A model generated the notes under the pieces. The model saw only the letters and a program-made list of their open reading frames with translations, was not told the DNA's origin and made no database searches. From Xenorhabdus ishibashii (GTDB taxonomy: Bacteria; Pseudomonadota; Gammaproteobacteria; Enterobacterales; Enterobacteriaceae), in NCBI RefSeq assembly GCF_002632755.1, contig NZ_NJAK01000001.1, positions 2,852,001-2,916,000 on the forward strand: a stretch of 64,000 nt of DNA. The letters run 5' to 3'. Of this stretch, positions 27,899 through 36,084 are shown piece after piece (within the stretch, counting starts at the first letter, position 1; the number at the start of each line of letters is the position of its first letter). The position numbers and the translations under genes were made by a program.

Positions 27899-28633
27899 TT
27901 AGAGCTGACAAACAAGGGCTGCATCAATGCAATTTCTTTGAAAATCATCCCAAAAACCTGGTGGATAACTTTCAATATCGCTCTCCAACAGCATGGGTTT
28001 ATGCCATTCAAATTTTAATCCCGCCTTAGTGATTGCATCCTTATATTGTTCACGGCTCCAACGATGCATAGTAAAAGGGCTGGGGGGGGTAGTAAGAAAT
28101 TCAGCCTTCACAAGGGTTGTGTCTTTCACAGGTTCTTCACTTAGCACTTTTATGCAATAATTTTCATAGTTCCCTTTTGCTAAACGATAATCAGGTTCAA
28201 AGGTATAAGCGATAAGTTTACCGGAAGGTTTAAGATGATCTGCAATTACACGAAACATACTTTCAAGTTGTTCAAGTGTTTCCGCATGGCAAAATAACCA
28301 GGCGGCAACTATCAGGTCAAATTTGCCAAATGACTCCATTTTGCTGACATCTCTGATATGAAATTCTATGTCGTCGCCATATTGTTGTGATTTGTTTTTA
28401 GCAATTTCTATCATCTTATCTGATATATCAACGCCAATAACTTTTGAAGCGCCGCGATTTCTGAATTCCCGACTAAATAAGCCATATCCACATCCTAAAT
28501 CTAACATCGATTTTCCTTTTACATCCCCTGCCAGATTGAGGAGAGTACGAGTGACTATTTTTATTTGGGCACTAGAGTCTGAAAAATCTTCGTAAAGATG
28601 AGCAATGGGATTATATAAGATGTTATCTTTCAT
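27899..28633 (-). CDS. Class I SAM-dependent methyltransferase, substrate unknown
   Basis: A 244-aa single-domain methyltransferase. SAM-binding motif I is KSMLDLGCGYGLFSREF at about residues 40-56, the acidic end of beta2 is KVIGVDISDKMIEIA, and motif II/III is FDLIVAAWLFCHAETLEQL with LKPSGKLIAYTFEPD. The C-terminal third has an unusual insertion around FTMHRWSREQYKDAITKAG, typical of toxin- or antibiotic-associated methyltransferases of the UbiE/ToxA-like type; the exact subgroup is unknown. It is separated from the O-methyltransferase by nearly 400 bp and a hairpin, so it is probably its own transcript. It lies at the right edge of the accessory block. Confidence 0.82.
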   Translation of the reverse strand: MKDNILYNPIAHLYEDFSDSSAQIKIVTRTLLNLAGDVKGKSMLDLGCGYGLFSREFRNRGASKVIGVDISDKMIEIAKNKSQQYGDDIEFHIRDVSKMESFGKFDLIVAAWLFCHAETLEQLESMFRVIADHLKPSGKLIAYTFEPDYRLAKGNYENYCIKVLSEEPVKDTTLVKAEFLTTPPSPFTMHRWSREQYKDAITKAGLKFEWHKPMLLESDIESYPPGFWDDFQRNCIDAALVCQL

Positions 28634-28790
28634 AATTCTTTGTCCTTAATTAAAGTCAATATGTTTTATTTATCTGTAGGATGTATTATTTAATATTGGT
28701 GTGATGATTACTAATTGCTTTTTTCTTTTTTATATATTAAATCGCCAGTAATGAATTAGATATAATTATTTTTATATTAACTCTTTATTT

Positions 28791-28818
28791 TATCAACCCA
28801 TATTCAGATGGGTTGATA
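28791..28818. terminator. Perfect 10-bp hairpin beside the ybfF stop
   Basis: TATCAACCCA (28791-28800) pairs with TGGGTTGATA (28809-28818) across an 8-nt loop. It ends 7 bp from the ybfF stop, so it is probably the ybfF transcript end although no T-run follows on the minus strand. It also marks the right border between accessory and core DNA. Confidence 0.5.
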
Positions 28819-28825
28819 TCCGTCA

Positions 28826-29605
28826 TTATTTTGTGCCTAAAAAACGATGAATTGCCCTGAGTACAGCTTCAGGTTTTTCTGCATGCACCCAATGCCCACA
28901 ACCAGCAACAACCCATGCTGTTGCTTGTGGAAATTGGTTGATAATATCTTCCCGATATTCTTCAGTAACGTAATTTGAATTTCCACCGCGAATAAACAGG
29001 GCAGGTTCGTGCCAGGCAGGAATAGTCTCCCACCCGATAATTTTTTCGTACTCTTTTTGCAAAACGGGCAAATTGAATTTCCATTCCCCTTGACGGAATG
29101 ATTTCAGTAAAAACTGAATAACACCCTCTTCCCGAATATCCTGGCGCATAATATCTGCTGCTGCTTGTCGGGTTTGTATATCGGCTGCCGTGACTTTGTT
29201 CAGTGCTGCGAAAATGCTGTCATGGCGGCGAACCGGATAAACGACGGGAGCCATATCAATCACCACGATTTTCTCAATCCGTTTTGGTGCAATAGCTGTC
29301 ATGGTCATGGCGATTTTGCCACCCATGGAATGCCCAATAATAGTAGCTTTGGGCACATTTAGCTCATCAAGCAATGTCAGGACATCCTGTGCCATATCGC
29401 GATAATCCATATTTTCCATACGTGGTGAAAGACCGTGATTACGTACATCGACTTGAATCACCGAATAATGTTGCTGTAAATCACGCCCCAATACGCCCAA
29501 ATTGTTTAAATCTCCAAAAAGCCCGTGGATCAAGACAATGGAAGTTGAAGATTGCGGATTTTTTACAGTGTGAAGATGATAATTTAATTGACGATTTGAT
29601 TTCAT
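28826..29605 (-). CDS. ybfF: Esterase YbfF (alpha/beta hydrolase)
   Basis: Cytoplasmic acyl-ester / thioesterase of the alpha/beta hydrolase fold; physiological substrate unclear, with activity on short acyl-CoA and palmitoyl esters reported for the E. coli protein. The frame is open to 29689, but the ATG at 29605 (MKSNRQLNYHL) aligns with the E. coli start and has an AGG 7 bp upstream, giving 259 aa. Motifs: oxyanion loop VLIHGLFGDLNNLG, nucleophile elbow IGHSMGGK, and catalytic His in GCGHWVHAEKPEAV. It is divergent from seqA, as in E. coli. Its usual neighbour ybfE lies 24 kb away across the toxin block. Confidence 0.93.
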   Translation of the reverse strand: MKSNRQLNYHLHTVKNPQSSTSIVLIHGLFGDLNNLGVLGRDLQQHYSVIQVDVRNHGLSPRMENMDYRDMAQDVLTLLDELNVPKATIIGHSMGGKIAMTMTAIAPKRIEKIVVIDMAPVVYPVRRHDSIFAALNKVTAADIQTRQAAADIMRQDIREEGVIQFLLKSFRQGEWKFNLPVLQKEYEKIIGWETIPAWHEPALFIRGGNSNYVTEEYREDIINQFPQATAWVVAGCGHWVHAEKPEAVLRAIHRFLGTK

Positions 29606-29864
29606 GGTTTGCCTGAATTTAATACCATTTATACAATGTTTAATATTGAGATGCTTAATATCATGATGCGTGAATTGTGACAAACTCAATGGGATGAAAT
29701 AGTTGTAACTAATTGATTTATTTTAAAGGAAAGTTGCTTTCCTAAAGATTCTCAATTTTAAAAAGAATCACTTTAAGTTATTGAAAGTTTAATTGTTTTG
29801 TTTTGTGGCATTATATCTTATAATCCCAAGATAATTTTTTCATTAAGAACAGTACTGGATAGAA

Positions 29865-30398
29865 ATGAAAACGATAGAAGTTGATGAAGAACTTTACCGC
29901 TTTATTGCAAGCCAAACTCTGCATATCGGTGAAAGTGCATCTGATATTTTACGGCGCATATTGAAGTTAGACGTCGGGCAGCCAGTACAAATTACAGAGC
30001 CTGCCAATGACCCTGCACCTGTTGTTAAAACCCCGGTTGCCCGTTCTCGTGATGCTGTCCGCGTTATTCGTGAACTATTGCTTTCTGATGAATATGCTGA
30101 AAAGAAAAAATCTGTTGAGCGCTTTATGCTGATCTTGTCGACATTGTATAGCCTGAACAGCGAGAGTTTTTCTAAAGCAACGGAAGCGATGCATGGCCGC
30201 ACCCGTACCTATTTCGCCGGTGATGAATACACCTTATTGGCTAATGGCAAGCAAACTAAGCCACGTCACGTTTCCGGTACACCTTTTTGGGTGATCACTA
30301 ATACCAACACTGACCGTAAACGCAGCATGATTGAACATATTATGCAGGATATGAAGTTTCCGGCAAATTTGATTGAAAAAGTGTGTGGCACTATTTAA
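29865..30398 (+). CDS. seqA: Replication initiation negative regulator SeqA
   Basis: A 177-aa protein that binds hemimethylated GATC sites and sequesters oriC and the dnaA promoter after replication. The N-terminal oligomerisation domain is MKTIEVDEELYRFIASQT at the start. The C-terminal DNA-binding domain contains HGRTRTYFAGDEYTLLANG and TPFWVITNTNTDRKRSMI. The following gene is pgm, about 100 bp downstream, in the E. coli order, suggesting a seqA-pgm operon. Confidence 0.98.
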   Translation: MKTIEVDEELYRFIASQTLHIGESASDILRRILKLDVGQPVQITEPANDPAPVVKTPVARSRDAVRVIRELLLSDEYAEKKKSVERFMLILSTLYSLNSESFSKATEAMHGRTRTYFAGDEYTLLANGKQTKPRHVSGTPFWVITNTNTDRKRSMIEHIMQDMKFPANLIEKVCGTI

Positions 30399-30495
30399 TT
30401 CAATGCGTTAGCTGCCCAACTATTAATACAATCGCTTAGTTTATTAGTACTGCGCTGGCAATAAGTCAGTGCGGTTTCCCAGGAGAAATAATAAA

Positions 30496-32136
30496 GTGGC
30501 AATTCATCCAAGAGCCGGGCAGCTCGCCCAGCAACATGATTTAATCAACATCGCTCAGCTCACCTCACAGTATTACACCTTACAACCACATCCTGAAAAC
30601 CCAGCACATAAGGTCAAATTTGGTACTTCCGGCCATCGTGGCAGTTCTGGGCGCAATAGTTTTAACGAAGCGCATATTCTGGCTATTTCGCAGGCGATTG
30701 TGGAAGTTCGTTCACAACATGGGATTACTGGACCATGTTATGTGGGTAAAGATACCCATGCACTTTCAGAAGCGGCATTCATCTCCGTATTGGAAGTGTT
30801 AACGGCGAATGATGTGGATGTGATTGTGCAGGAAAATAATGGATTTACGCCGACTCCTGCCATTTCCCATGCTATCTTATGCCATAACCGTCAGGGAAAA
30901 AATTTGGCTGATGGTATCGTGATTACGCCATCCCATAACCCGCCAGAAGATGGTGGTATTAAATATAATCCGCCTAACGGTGGGCCTGCCGATACCGATT
31001 TGACGGCAATCATTGAACAACGTGCAAATGAATTATTGGCTGTTGGTCTCAATGGGATCAAGCGCCTGCCTTATGAACAGGTATTAAAAAGTGAATATCT
31101 GCATCCTCAAGATTTAATCGACCCTTATGTCACTGCACTGGGTGAAGTTGTGGATATGGCGGCGATCCAACAGGCTGGCTTAAAGATTGGTATTGATCCA
31201 TTGGGTGGCTCTGGAATTACTTACTGGCAGCGGATTGGGGAATATTACAATCTCGATCTGACTTTGGTGAATGATAAAGTCGATCAAACTTTCCGTTTTA
31301 TGACACTGGATCATGACGGTGTGATCCGCATGGATTGCTCATCCCGTTGGGCAATGGCGGGCTTGCTGGAATTACGGGGTAAATTTGATTTAGCCTTTGC
31401 TAATGATCCTGATTATGACCGTCATGGGATTATTACACCGGCTGGTTTGATGAATCCTAATCATTACTTAGCAACGGCTGTCGATTACCTATTCCGTCAT
31501 CGTCCACAATGGTCGAAAAATATCGCAGTGGGTAAGACACTGGTTTCCAGTGCCATGATTGATCGTGTTGTCGCTGATCTGGGGCGTGAATTAGTGGAAG
31601 TCCCTGTCGGTTTCAAATGGTTTGTGGACGGGCTACATAAAGGCGAATTGGGCTTTGGTGGTGAAGAAAGTGCTGGCGCATCTTTCTTGCGGTTTGATGG
31701 TACTCCGTGGTCAACCGATAAAGACGGCATTATCCTCTGCTTGCTGGCTGCTGAAATGACTGCAATTACCGGTGAGAATCCACAACAACGTTACGATAAA
31801 CTGGCAGCCAGATTTGGCACACCAAGCTATAGCCGTATTCAGGCACCAGCGACCCATCAGCAAAAAGCATTGCTGTCCAAATTGTCACCGGAAATGGTCA
31901 AGGCCGACATATTGGCAGGTGACCCGATTACCGCTCGTTTGACCACCGCATCGGGTAATGGTGCTTCCATTGGTGGTTTGAAAGTGATGAGTGACAATGG
32001 TTGGTTTGCTGCCCGTCCTTCTGGTACGGAAGAAGCCTATAAAATCTATTGCGAAAGCTTCCTTGGTGCGGAGCATCGTGAAAAAATTGAGCAAGAAGCA
32101 CAGGAAATTGTCAATCAGGTATTTGCTGCGGATTGA
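30496..32136 (+). CDS. pgm: Phosphoglucomutase (alpha-D-glucose phosphate-specific)
   Basis: Interconverts glucose-1-phosphate and glucose-6-phosphate, linking glycogen and UDP-glucose synthesis with glycolysis. The GTG start at 30496 (reads [11 protein letters not shown]) with AGGAG upstream gives 546 aa, the E. coli length; the frame is open 9 codons further up. Active-site phosphoserine loop: [13 protein letters not shown]. Metal-binding loop: [10 protein letters not shown]. Sugar-binding loop: [11 protein letters not shown]. Phosphate-binding loop near the C-terminus: [14 protein letters not shown] terminator follows directly. Confidence 0.97.
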   Translation: MAIHPRAGQLAQQHDLINIAQLTSQYYTLQPHPENPAHKVKFGTSGHRGSSGRNSFNEAHILAISQAIVEVRSQHGITGPCYVGKDTHALSEAAFISVLEVLTANDVDVIVQENNGFTPTPAISHAILCHNRQGKNLADGIVITPSHNPPEDGGIKYNPPNGGPADTDLTAIIEQRANELLAVGLNGIKRLPYEQVLKSEYLHPQDLIDPYVTALGEVVDMAAIQQAGLKIGIDPLGGSGITYWQRIGEYYNLDLTLVNDKVDQTFRFMTLDHDGVIRMDCSSRWAMAGLLELRGKFDLAFANDPDYDRHGIITPAGLMNPNHYLATAVDYLFRHRPQWSKNIAVGKTLVSSAMIDRVVADLGRELVEVPVGFKWFVDGLHKGELGFGGEESAGASFLRFDGTPWSTDKDGIILCLLAAEMTAITGENPQQRYDKLAARFGTPSYSRIQAPATHQQKALLSKLSPEMVKADILAGDPITARLTTASGNGASIGGLKVMSDNGWFAARPSGTEEAYKIYCESFLGAEHREKIEQEAQEIVNQVFAAD

Positions 32137-32160
32137 TTGTTACTGCTGATTGGAAACGAT

Positions 32161-32190
32161 AAAAGCCGTCGCGGTTGCTGCGGCTTTTTT
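32161..32190 (+). terminator. Rho-independent terminator after pgm
   Basis: AAAAGCCG (32161-32168) pairs with CGGCTTTT (32180-32187), with a G/C-rich interior and a run of six T. It begins 25 bp after the pgm stop. Confidence 0.85.
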
Positions 32191-32256
32191 CGTTTTTATG
32201 GCCGTGATAGCGTGTTTTCATTGTCATGAGATATCGGGTTATTGTGGACGACCGGA

Positions 32257-32685
32257 TTATCCTAAAGCGACCATCAACGCACCGACGGTAATCAGTGCGA
32301 CACCTGCGGCGGCAATCAGAGAAATTTTCTCACCAAATAGAATTACCGCCAGAACGACGGCAAAGACCACGCTCAATTTATCGATAGGAGCTACTTGAGA
32401 AACATTACCATGTTTGATCGCCAGAAAATAGAATAGCCAAGAGAGGGCTCCGGCAACACCACTTAACAGGATAAACAGTAGCGCTTTACGATTGGCTAGA
32501 ATTTCACTGATAAGATTCAATTTGCCCTGCACAACGACAACGCCTACCAAAAACAGTGCCATAATGACAGCACGAATGGCGGTTGCTGTATTGGCATCCA
32601 AATTTTGCAACCCAATTTTTCCAAAGATAGCGACCAGCGCTGCTGTTAGCGCGGAGAGTAAGGCATAAATCAGCCAGGTACTCAT
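32257..32685 (-). CDS. Small EamA/DMT-type permease (single-repeat)
   Basis: A 142-aa inner-membrane protein with about five hydrophobic helices (LIYALLSALTAALVAIFGKI, AIRAVIMALFLVGVVVVQ, LLFILLSGVAGALSWLFYFL, VVFAVVLAVILFG, IAAAGVALITVGALMVALG). It is one EamA repeat rather than the usual two (about 300 aa), so it probably works as a dimer. Conserved EamA features include the Trp-Leu-Phe-Tyr stretch and the final GxxLIxxG helix. Substrate unknown. It stands alone between pgm and the pullulanase, convergent with pgm. Confidence 0.85.
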   Translation of the reverse strand: MSTWLIYALLSALTAALVAIFGKIGLQNLDANTATAIRAVIMALFLVGVVVVQGKLNLISEILANRKALLFILLSGVAGALSWLFYFLAIKHGNVSQVAPIDKLSVVFAVVLAVILFGEKISLIAAAGVALITVGALMVALG

Positions 32686-33082
32686 ATTGAATTAATCCTG
32701 TATTTGATATTAACGTTTGTATCAGAGGAATGAATCATAGGCTAATTTTGTTGATCTGAATATATAGAATTCCACTAAAATACATAAAAATTTTTATGCA
32801 CTTTATTTTTCGAATTTCTGCAAATTTTAATTATGTGAAAGCACCATTAATTAAAGATTGCCCAAGAAGTGGTAAATTAATCCATGTAAAAAATAGAACT
32901 CAGCTTTCTTGCGGAATGTTTTTTATGATGTGCATCACAGAAGGTAACTCATCCTTTATTCTCCTCCTGATATTTATCAATAAAGGAGGAGGTGAACTTA
33001 TCTAATACAATGTCTAATCATTATTTTCATTTTATTAAAAATAAGATAGTTGATGTGATCTTTCTATTAAAAAGGTTTGACT
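32686..33082. other. Intergenic region upstream of the pullulanase-like gene
   Basis: About 400 bp, AT-rich, holding the promoters for the EamA gene (minus) and the pullulanase (plus). A 69-codon frame at 32796-33005 is not convincing. It contains the hairpin described separately at 32962-32996. No RNA gene was recognised. Confidence 0.6.
32962..32996 (+). repeat. Hairpin enclosing a perfect Shine-Dalgarno sequence
   Basis: CTCCTCC (32962-32968) pairs with GGAGGAG (32986-32992). Within the loop TGATA/TATCA can pair further. The right arm runs into AGGAGGTGA (32988-32996), a full complement of the 16S 3' end. No start codon stands at normal spacing: the nearest ATG (33010) is 13 nt past the end of that sequence and opens a frame of only 27 codons, which overlaps the next gene's start. 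Confidence 0.45.
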
Positions 33083-36013
33083 ATGAAATCTGACTTTTGG
33101 AGAAAGGTTTATCTTATTGTATTCGGCAGCTTATTTATTTTATCACTGACAAGTTGCGCACAAGCTAGCTGTATACAAGATAAAAATCATTCGCTCAAAA
33201 CCCAGGAGGAACTGATGGCACCTAGTTTGAAGCAAATATCGGGTAGTGAACAAATCTATCGTTGTCATGCTGAGTCAGACATTTCTCAAGCTTCCGCACA
33301 TTGGGTTGATCGACAAACATTATTATGGTCAGGTGGAGCAGGCAAGCCTATTGTTCGCTTATATTACAATCACAACAATAAGGTTGCGCCTGATAACCAA
33401 GGTTATTTTACCGATAAATATCTGACGCTAACACAGACGAATCTGAGTCAGGAGACAGCAAGAAAGTTTCCTCATCTGGCGAAATGGGCAGCGTTTCGTC
33501 TGCCAGAGGGTACGGATATTGATCTGCTTTTGATGGGCGATTTGGTGGCTTTGGCTGCTAATGAGCAAGGTCTTCTAATATCAGCAACTCAAGTACAAAC
33601 GGCGGGTGTGTTGGATGATCGTTTTGCCGATGCTGCTGATAAGCTGGAATATGGGGCACGGATAAACGACAAGGGAGTGGTTTTCCGTTTGTGGGCGCCT
33701 ACTGCCCAAGAGGTTGGGCTGGTTATTTACAATCAAAATAAGCAGGTTATCGCCCATCATACAATGCAGCGTGATGCAGCAAGTGGCGCCTGGTCATGGC
33801 AAGGGGATAAGCATTTAATTGGCGCTTATTATCGCTATGCCTTAAAAGTCTACCATCCCTATTCCCGCAATATTGAACGTTATGAAGTTACCGATCCCTA
33901 TTCTTATAGCCTGTCTACGAATTCAGAATATAGTCAGGTCGTCAATTTGGATGATGCAGCACTGAAACCGCAAAATTGGGATAATCTGTTAATGCCACAT
34001 CCACAAAAGACACCCACGGATATTGCCCGCATGGCTATTTATGAAGCACATATTCGCGATCTTTCCGCTACAGACAGCACGTTACCTACAGCCTGGCGTG
34101 GTAAGTATCTGGCACTGACTGATAATAACAGCGATATGTTCAGGCATCTTAAGGCGTTGAGTCAGGCAGGGATGACGCATATGGAGTTATTGCCTGTGTT
34201 TGATATCGCTTCCGTTAATGAATTTAGTCATCAGGTGGCTGATCTTGATCACTCTTTTAAACGTCTGTGTCAAATCAATCCGATGGTGAAAAAGAGCCGT
34301 TTTGCTAGTTACTGTCATAGCTCATTGACTGTGCGGGAGGTTTTGCAGCAATTACAGCATGATGACAATATCAATAATCCGCAAGTACAGGAATTAAATA
34401 CGCTGGTGGCAAAAACGGATTCTTATAACTGGGGCTACGATCCGTTTCATTATTCAGTGCCGGAAGGCTCTTATGCCACTGATCCAGAAGGTTCCAGTCG
34501 TATAAAAGAGTTTCGCTCTATGATACAGGCTATCAAACAGCAATTGGGCATGAATGTGATCATGGATGTTGTCTATAACCATGCTGATGCGTCAGGCCCT
34601 GCATCCCGAACGTCGGTGCTGGATAAGATTGTACCCTGGTATTACCACCGTTTGGATGAGCTAACCGGCGAGGTTGAAAATAATACCTGTTGTGCTGACA
34701 CGGCACCGGAACGTCGTATGTTTGCCAAGCTGATTGAAGACTCACTGGTGACCTGGGTTAAAGATTATAAAATAGATGCATTCCGATTCGATTTAATGGG
34801 TTATCACCCCAAAGCACAAATTATATCGGCATTAGAAAAAGTACGGGCTATTAACCCATCGATCTACTTTTTTGGAGAGGGCTGGAATTCTGGGCAGGAT
34901 GATCGATTTGAAACTGCATCACAAGTGAATCTTAAGGGGAGTGGCATTGGAACTTTCTCTGACCGTTTGCGAGATGCAGTACGTGGTGGCGGGCCTTTTG
35001 ATGTTGCTGATAGTATTCGCAGTCATCAGGGAGTCGGCAATGGTGCCGAAATATTACCGAACGAAATTTCTAACTTAGAGGCAGATCAAGCTCGTCATTT
35101 ATGGGATCTGGTACGTCTAGGTATGGCTGGTAATTTGGCGGATTTCGTCATGATTGATAAAGATGGCGAGATAAAAACAGGCAGGGAAATTGATTATAAG
35201 GGTACTGCTGCGGGTTATGCATTAGATCCCATTGAAGTACTGAATTATGTATCTAAGCATGACAATCAAACACTGTGGGACATGATTAGCTATAAAGCTG
35301 CCCAAGAGGCGGATTTGATGACAAGGGTTCGTATGCAGGCGATCTCTCTTGCGACGGTATTCCTTGGGCAAGGTTTGGCTTTTGATCAACAAGGGTCAGA
35401 ATTATTGCGTTCAAAATCATTTACCCGTGATTCTTATGATGCTGGCGATTGGTTTAATCGCGTTGGCTATGACTATAAAGACAATAATTATGACGTGGGA
35501 TTACCTGAACGTGGTAATGACGGCAAAAATTATCCACTGATTAGTCGGGTGAAAAATCAGGTGGAAAAACCAGGGAAAAATGAATTATTACAGATGATGG
35601 CGTTTTATCAGGAGCTATTGCGCTTACGTCAGTTTTCACCATTGATGACACTTGGCGATGGTGCTGCTATCAGGCAGCGTATTGATTTCGTTAATGTTGG
35701 TTCGCATCAGCAACTTGGTTTACTGGTCATGACGATTGATGATGGCAATATGACGTCGAGTGATCGTGACTGGCGGTTTGATGGTTTGGTCGTCGTCATT
35801 AATGCTGCACCTTGGTCTGTGATTGTCAACGATCTTAATGTCAAGGGGCTGAAATTAAATGATATTCAAAGTGAATTAGGTGAAAAGTCTTTGGCTGCGG
35901 GAATGCAACTAACAGAAAATGGTGAGGTAATCATGCCTGCATGGTCGGTAGCCGTGTTAGTTCTGCCACAAGAAGGAATTCGTGGAACAGGTTTGCCTGT
36001 TCGCAGGAAATAA
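33083..36013 (+). CDS. pulA: Pullulanase-type alpha-1,6-glucosidase, lipoprotein (GH13)
   Basis: Debranching enzyme for alpha-1,6 links in pullulan, glycogen or starch dextrins. From the ATG at 33083 it is 976 aa. The signal peptide ends in the lipobox LTSC (Cys about 26), so the protein is lipid-anchored. An N-terminal pullulanase domain and a CBM48-like domain (GVVFRLWAPTAQEVGLVIYN) precede the GH13 barrel. The barrel carries YNWGYDPFHYSVPEGSYA, nucleophile Asp in FRFDLMGYH (about D570), acid Glu in GEGWNSG (about E599) and Asp in KHDNQTL (about D727). No type II secretion genes (the Klebsiella export route) are nearby. It occupies the place of E. coli speF-potE. Symbol by family. Confidence 0.9.
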   Translation: MKSDFWRKVYLIVFGSLFILSLTSCAQASCIQDKNHSLKTQEELMAPSLKQISGSEQIYRCHAESDISQASAHWVDRQTLLWSGGAGKPIVRLYYNHNNKVAPDNQGYFTDKYLTLTQTNLSQETARKFPHLAKWAAFRLPEGTDIDLLLMGDLVALAANEQGLLISATQVQTAGVLDDRFADAADKLEYGARINDKGVVFRLWAPTAQEVGLVIYNQNKQVIAHHTMQRDAASGAWSWQGDKHLIGAYYRYALKVYHPYSRNIERYEVTDPYSYSLSTNSEYSQVVNLDDAALKPQNWDNLLMPHPQKTPTDIARMAIYEAHIRDLSATDSTLPTAWRGKYLALTDNNSDMFRHLKALSQAGMTHMELLPVFDIASVNEFSHQVADLDHSFKRLCQINPMVKKSRFASYCHSSLTVREVLQQLQHDDNINNPQVQELNTLVAKTDSYNWGYDPFHYSVPEGSYATDPEGSSRIKEFRSMIQAIKQQLGMNVIMDVVYNHADASGPASRTSVLDKIVPWYYHRLDELTGEVENNTCCADTAPERRMFAKLIEDSLVTWVKDYKIDAFRFDLMGYHPKAQIISALEKVRAINPSIYFFGEGWNSGQDDRFETASQVNLKGSGIGTFSDRLRDAVRGGGPFDVADSIRSHQGVGNGAEILPNEISNLEADQARHLWDLVRLGMAGNLADFVMIDKDGEIKTGREIDYKGTAAGYALDPIEVLNYVSKHDNQTLWDMISYKAAQEADLMTRVRMQAISLATVFLGQGLAFDQQGSELLRSKSFTRDSYDAGDWFNRVGYDYKDNNYDVGLPERGNDGKNYPLISRVKNQVEKPGKNELLQMMAFYQELLRLRQFSPLMTLGDGAAIRQRIDFVNVGSHQQLGLLVMTIDDGNMTSSDRDWRFDGLVVVINAAPWSVIVNDLNVKGLKLNDIQSELGEKSLAAGMQLTENGEVIMPAWSVAVLVLPQEGIRGTGLPVRRK

Positions 36014-36084
36014 TGAAATCAGGCATATTGTTTGACAGGCGCATTGTTTGAATATATTGAGTTTGGGGGCGGGCTCATTTTTAT

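Noticed and set aside
32150..32398. 82-codon plus-strand frame after pgm
   Set aside because: It spans the pgm terminator and lies antisense to the EamA gene, with low-complexity content.
32796..33005. 69-codon plus-strand frame upstream of the pullulanase
   Set aside because: No ribosome-binding site, no domain, AT-rich noncoding composition.
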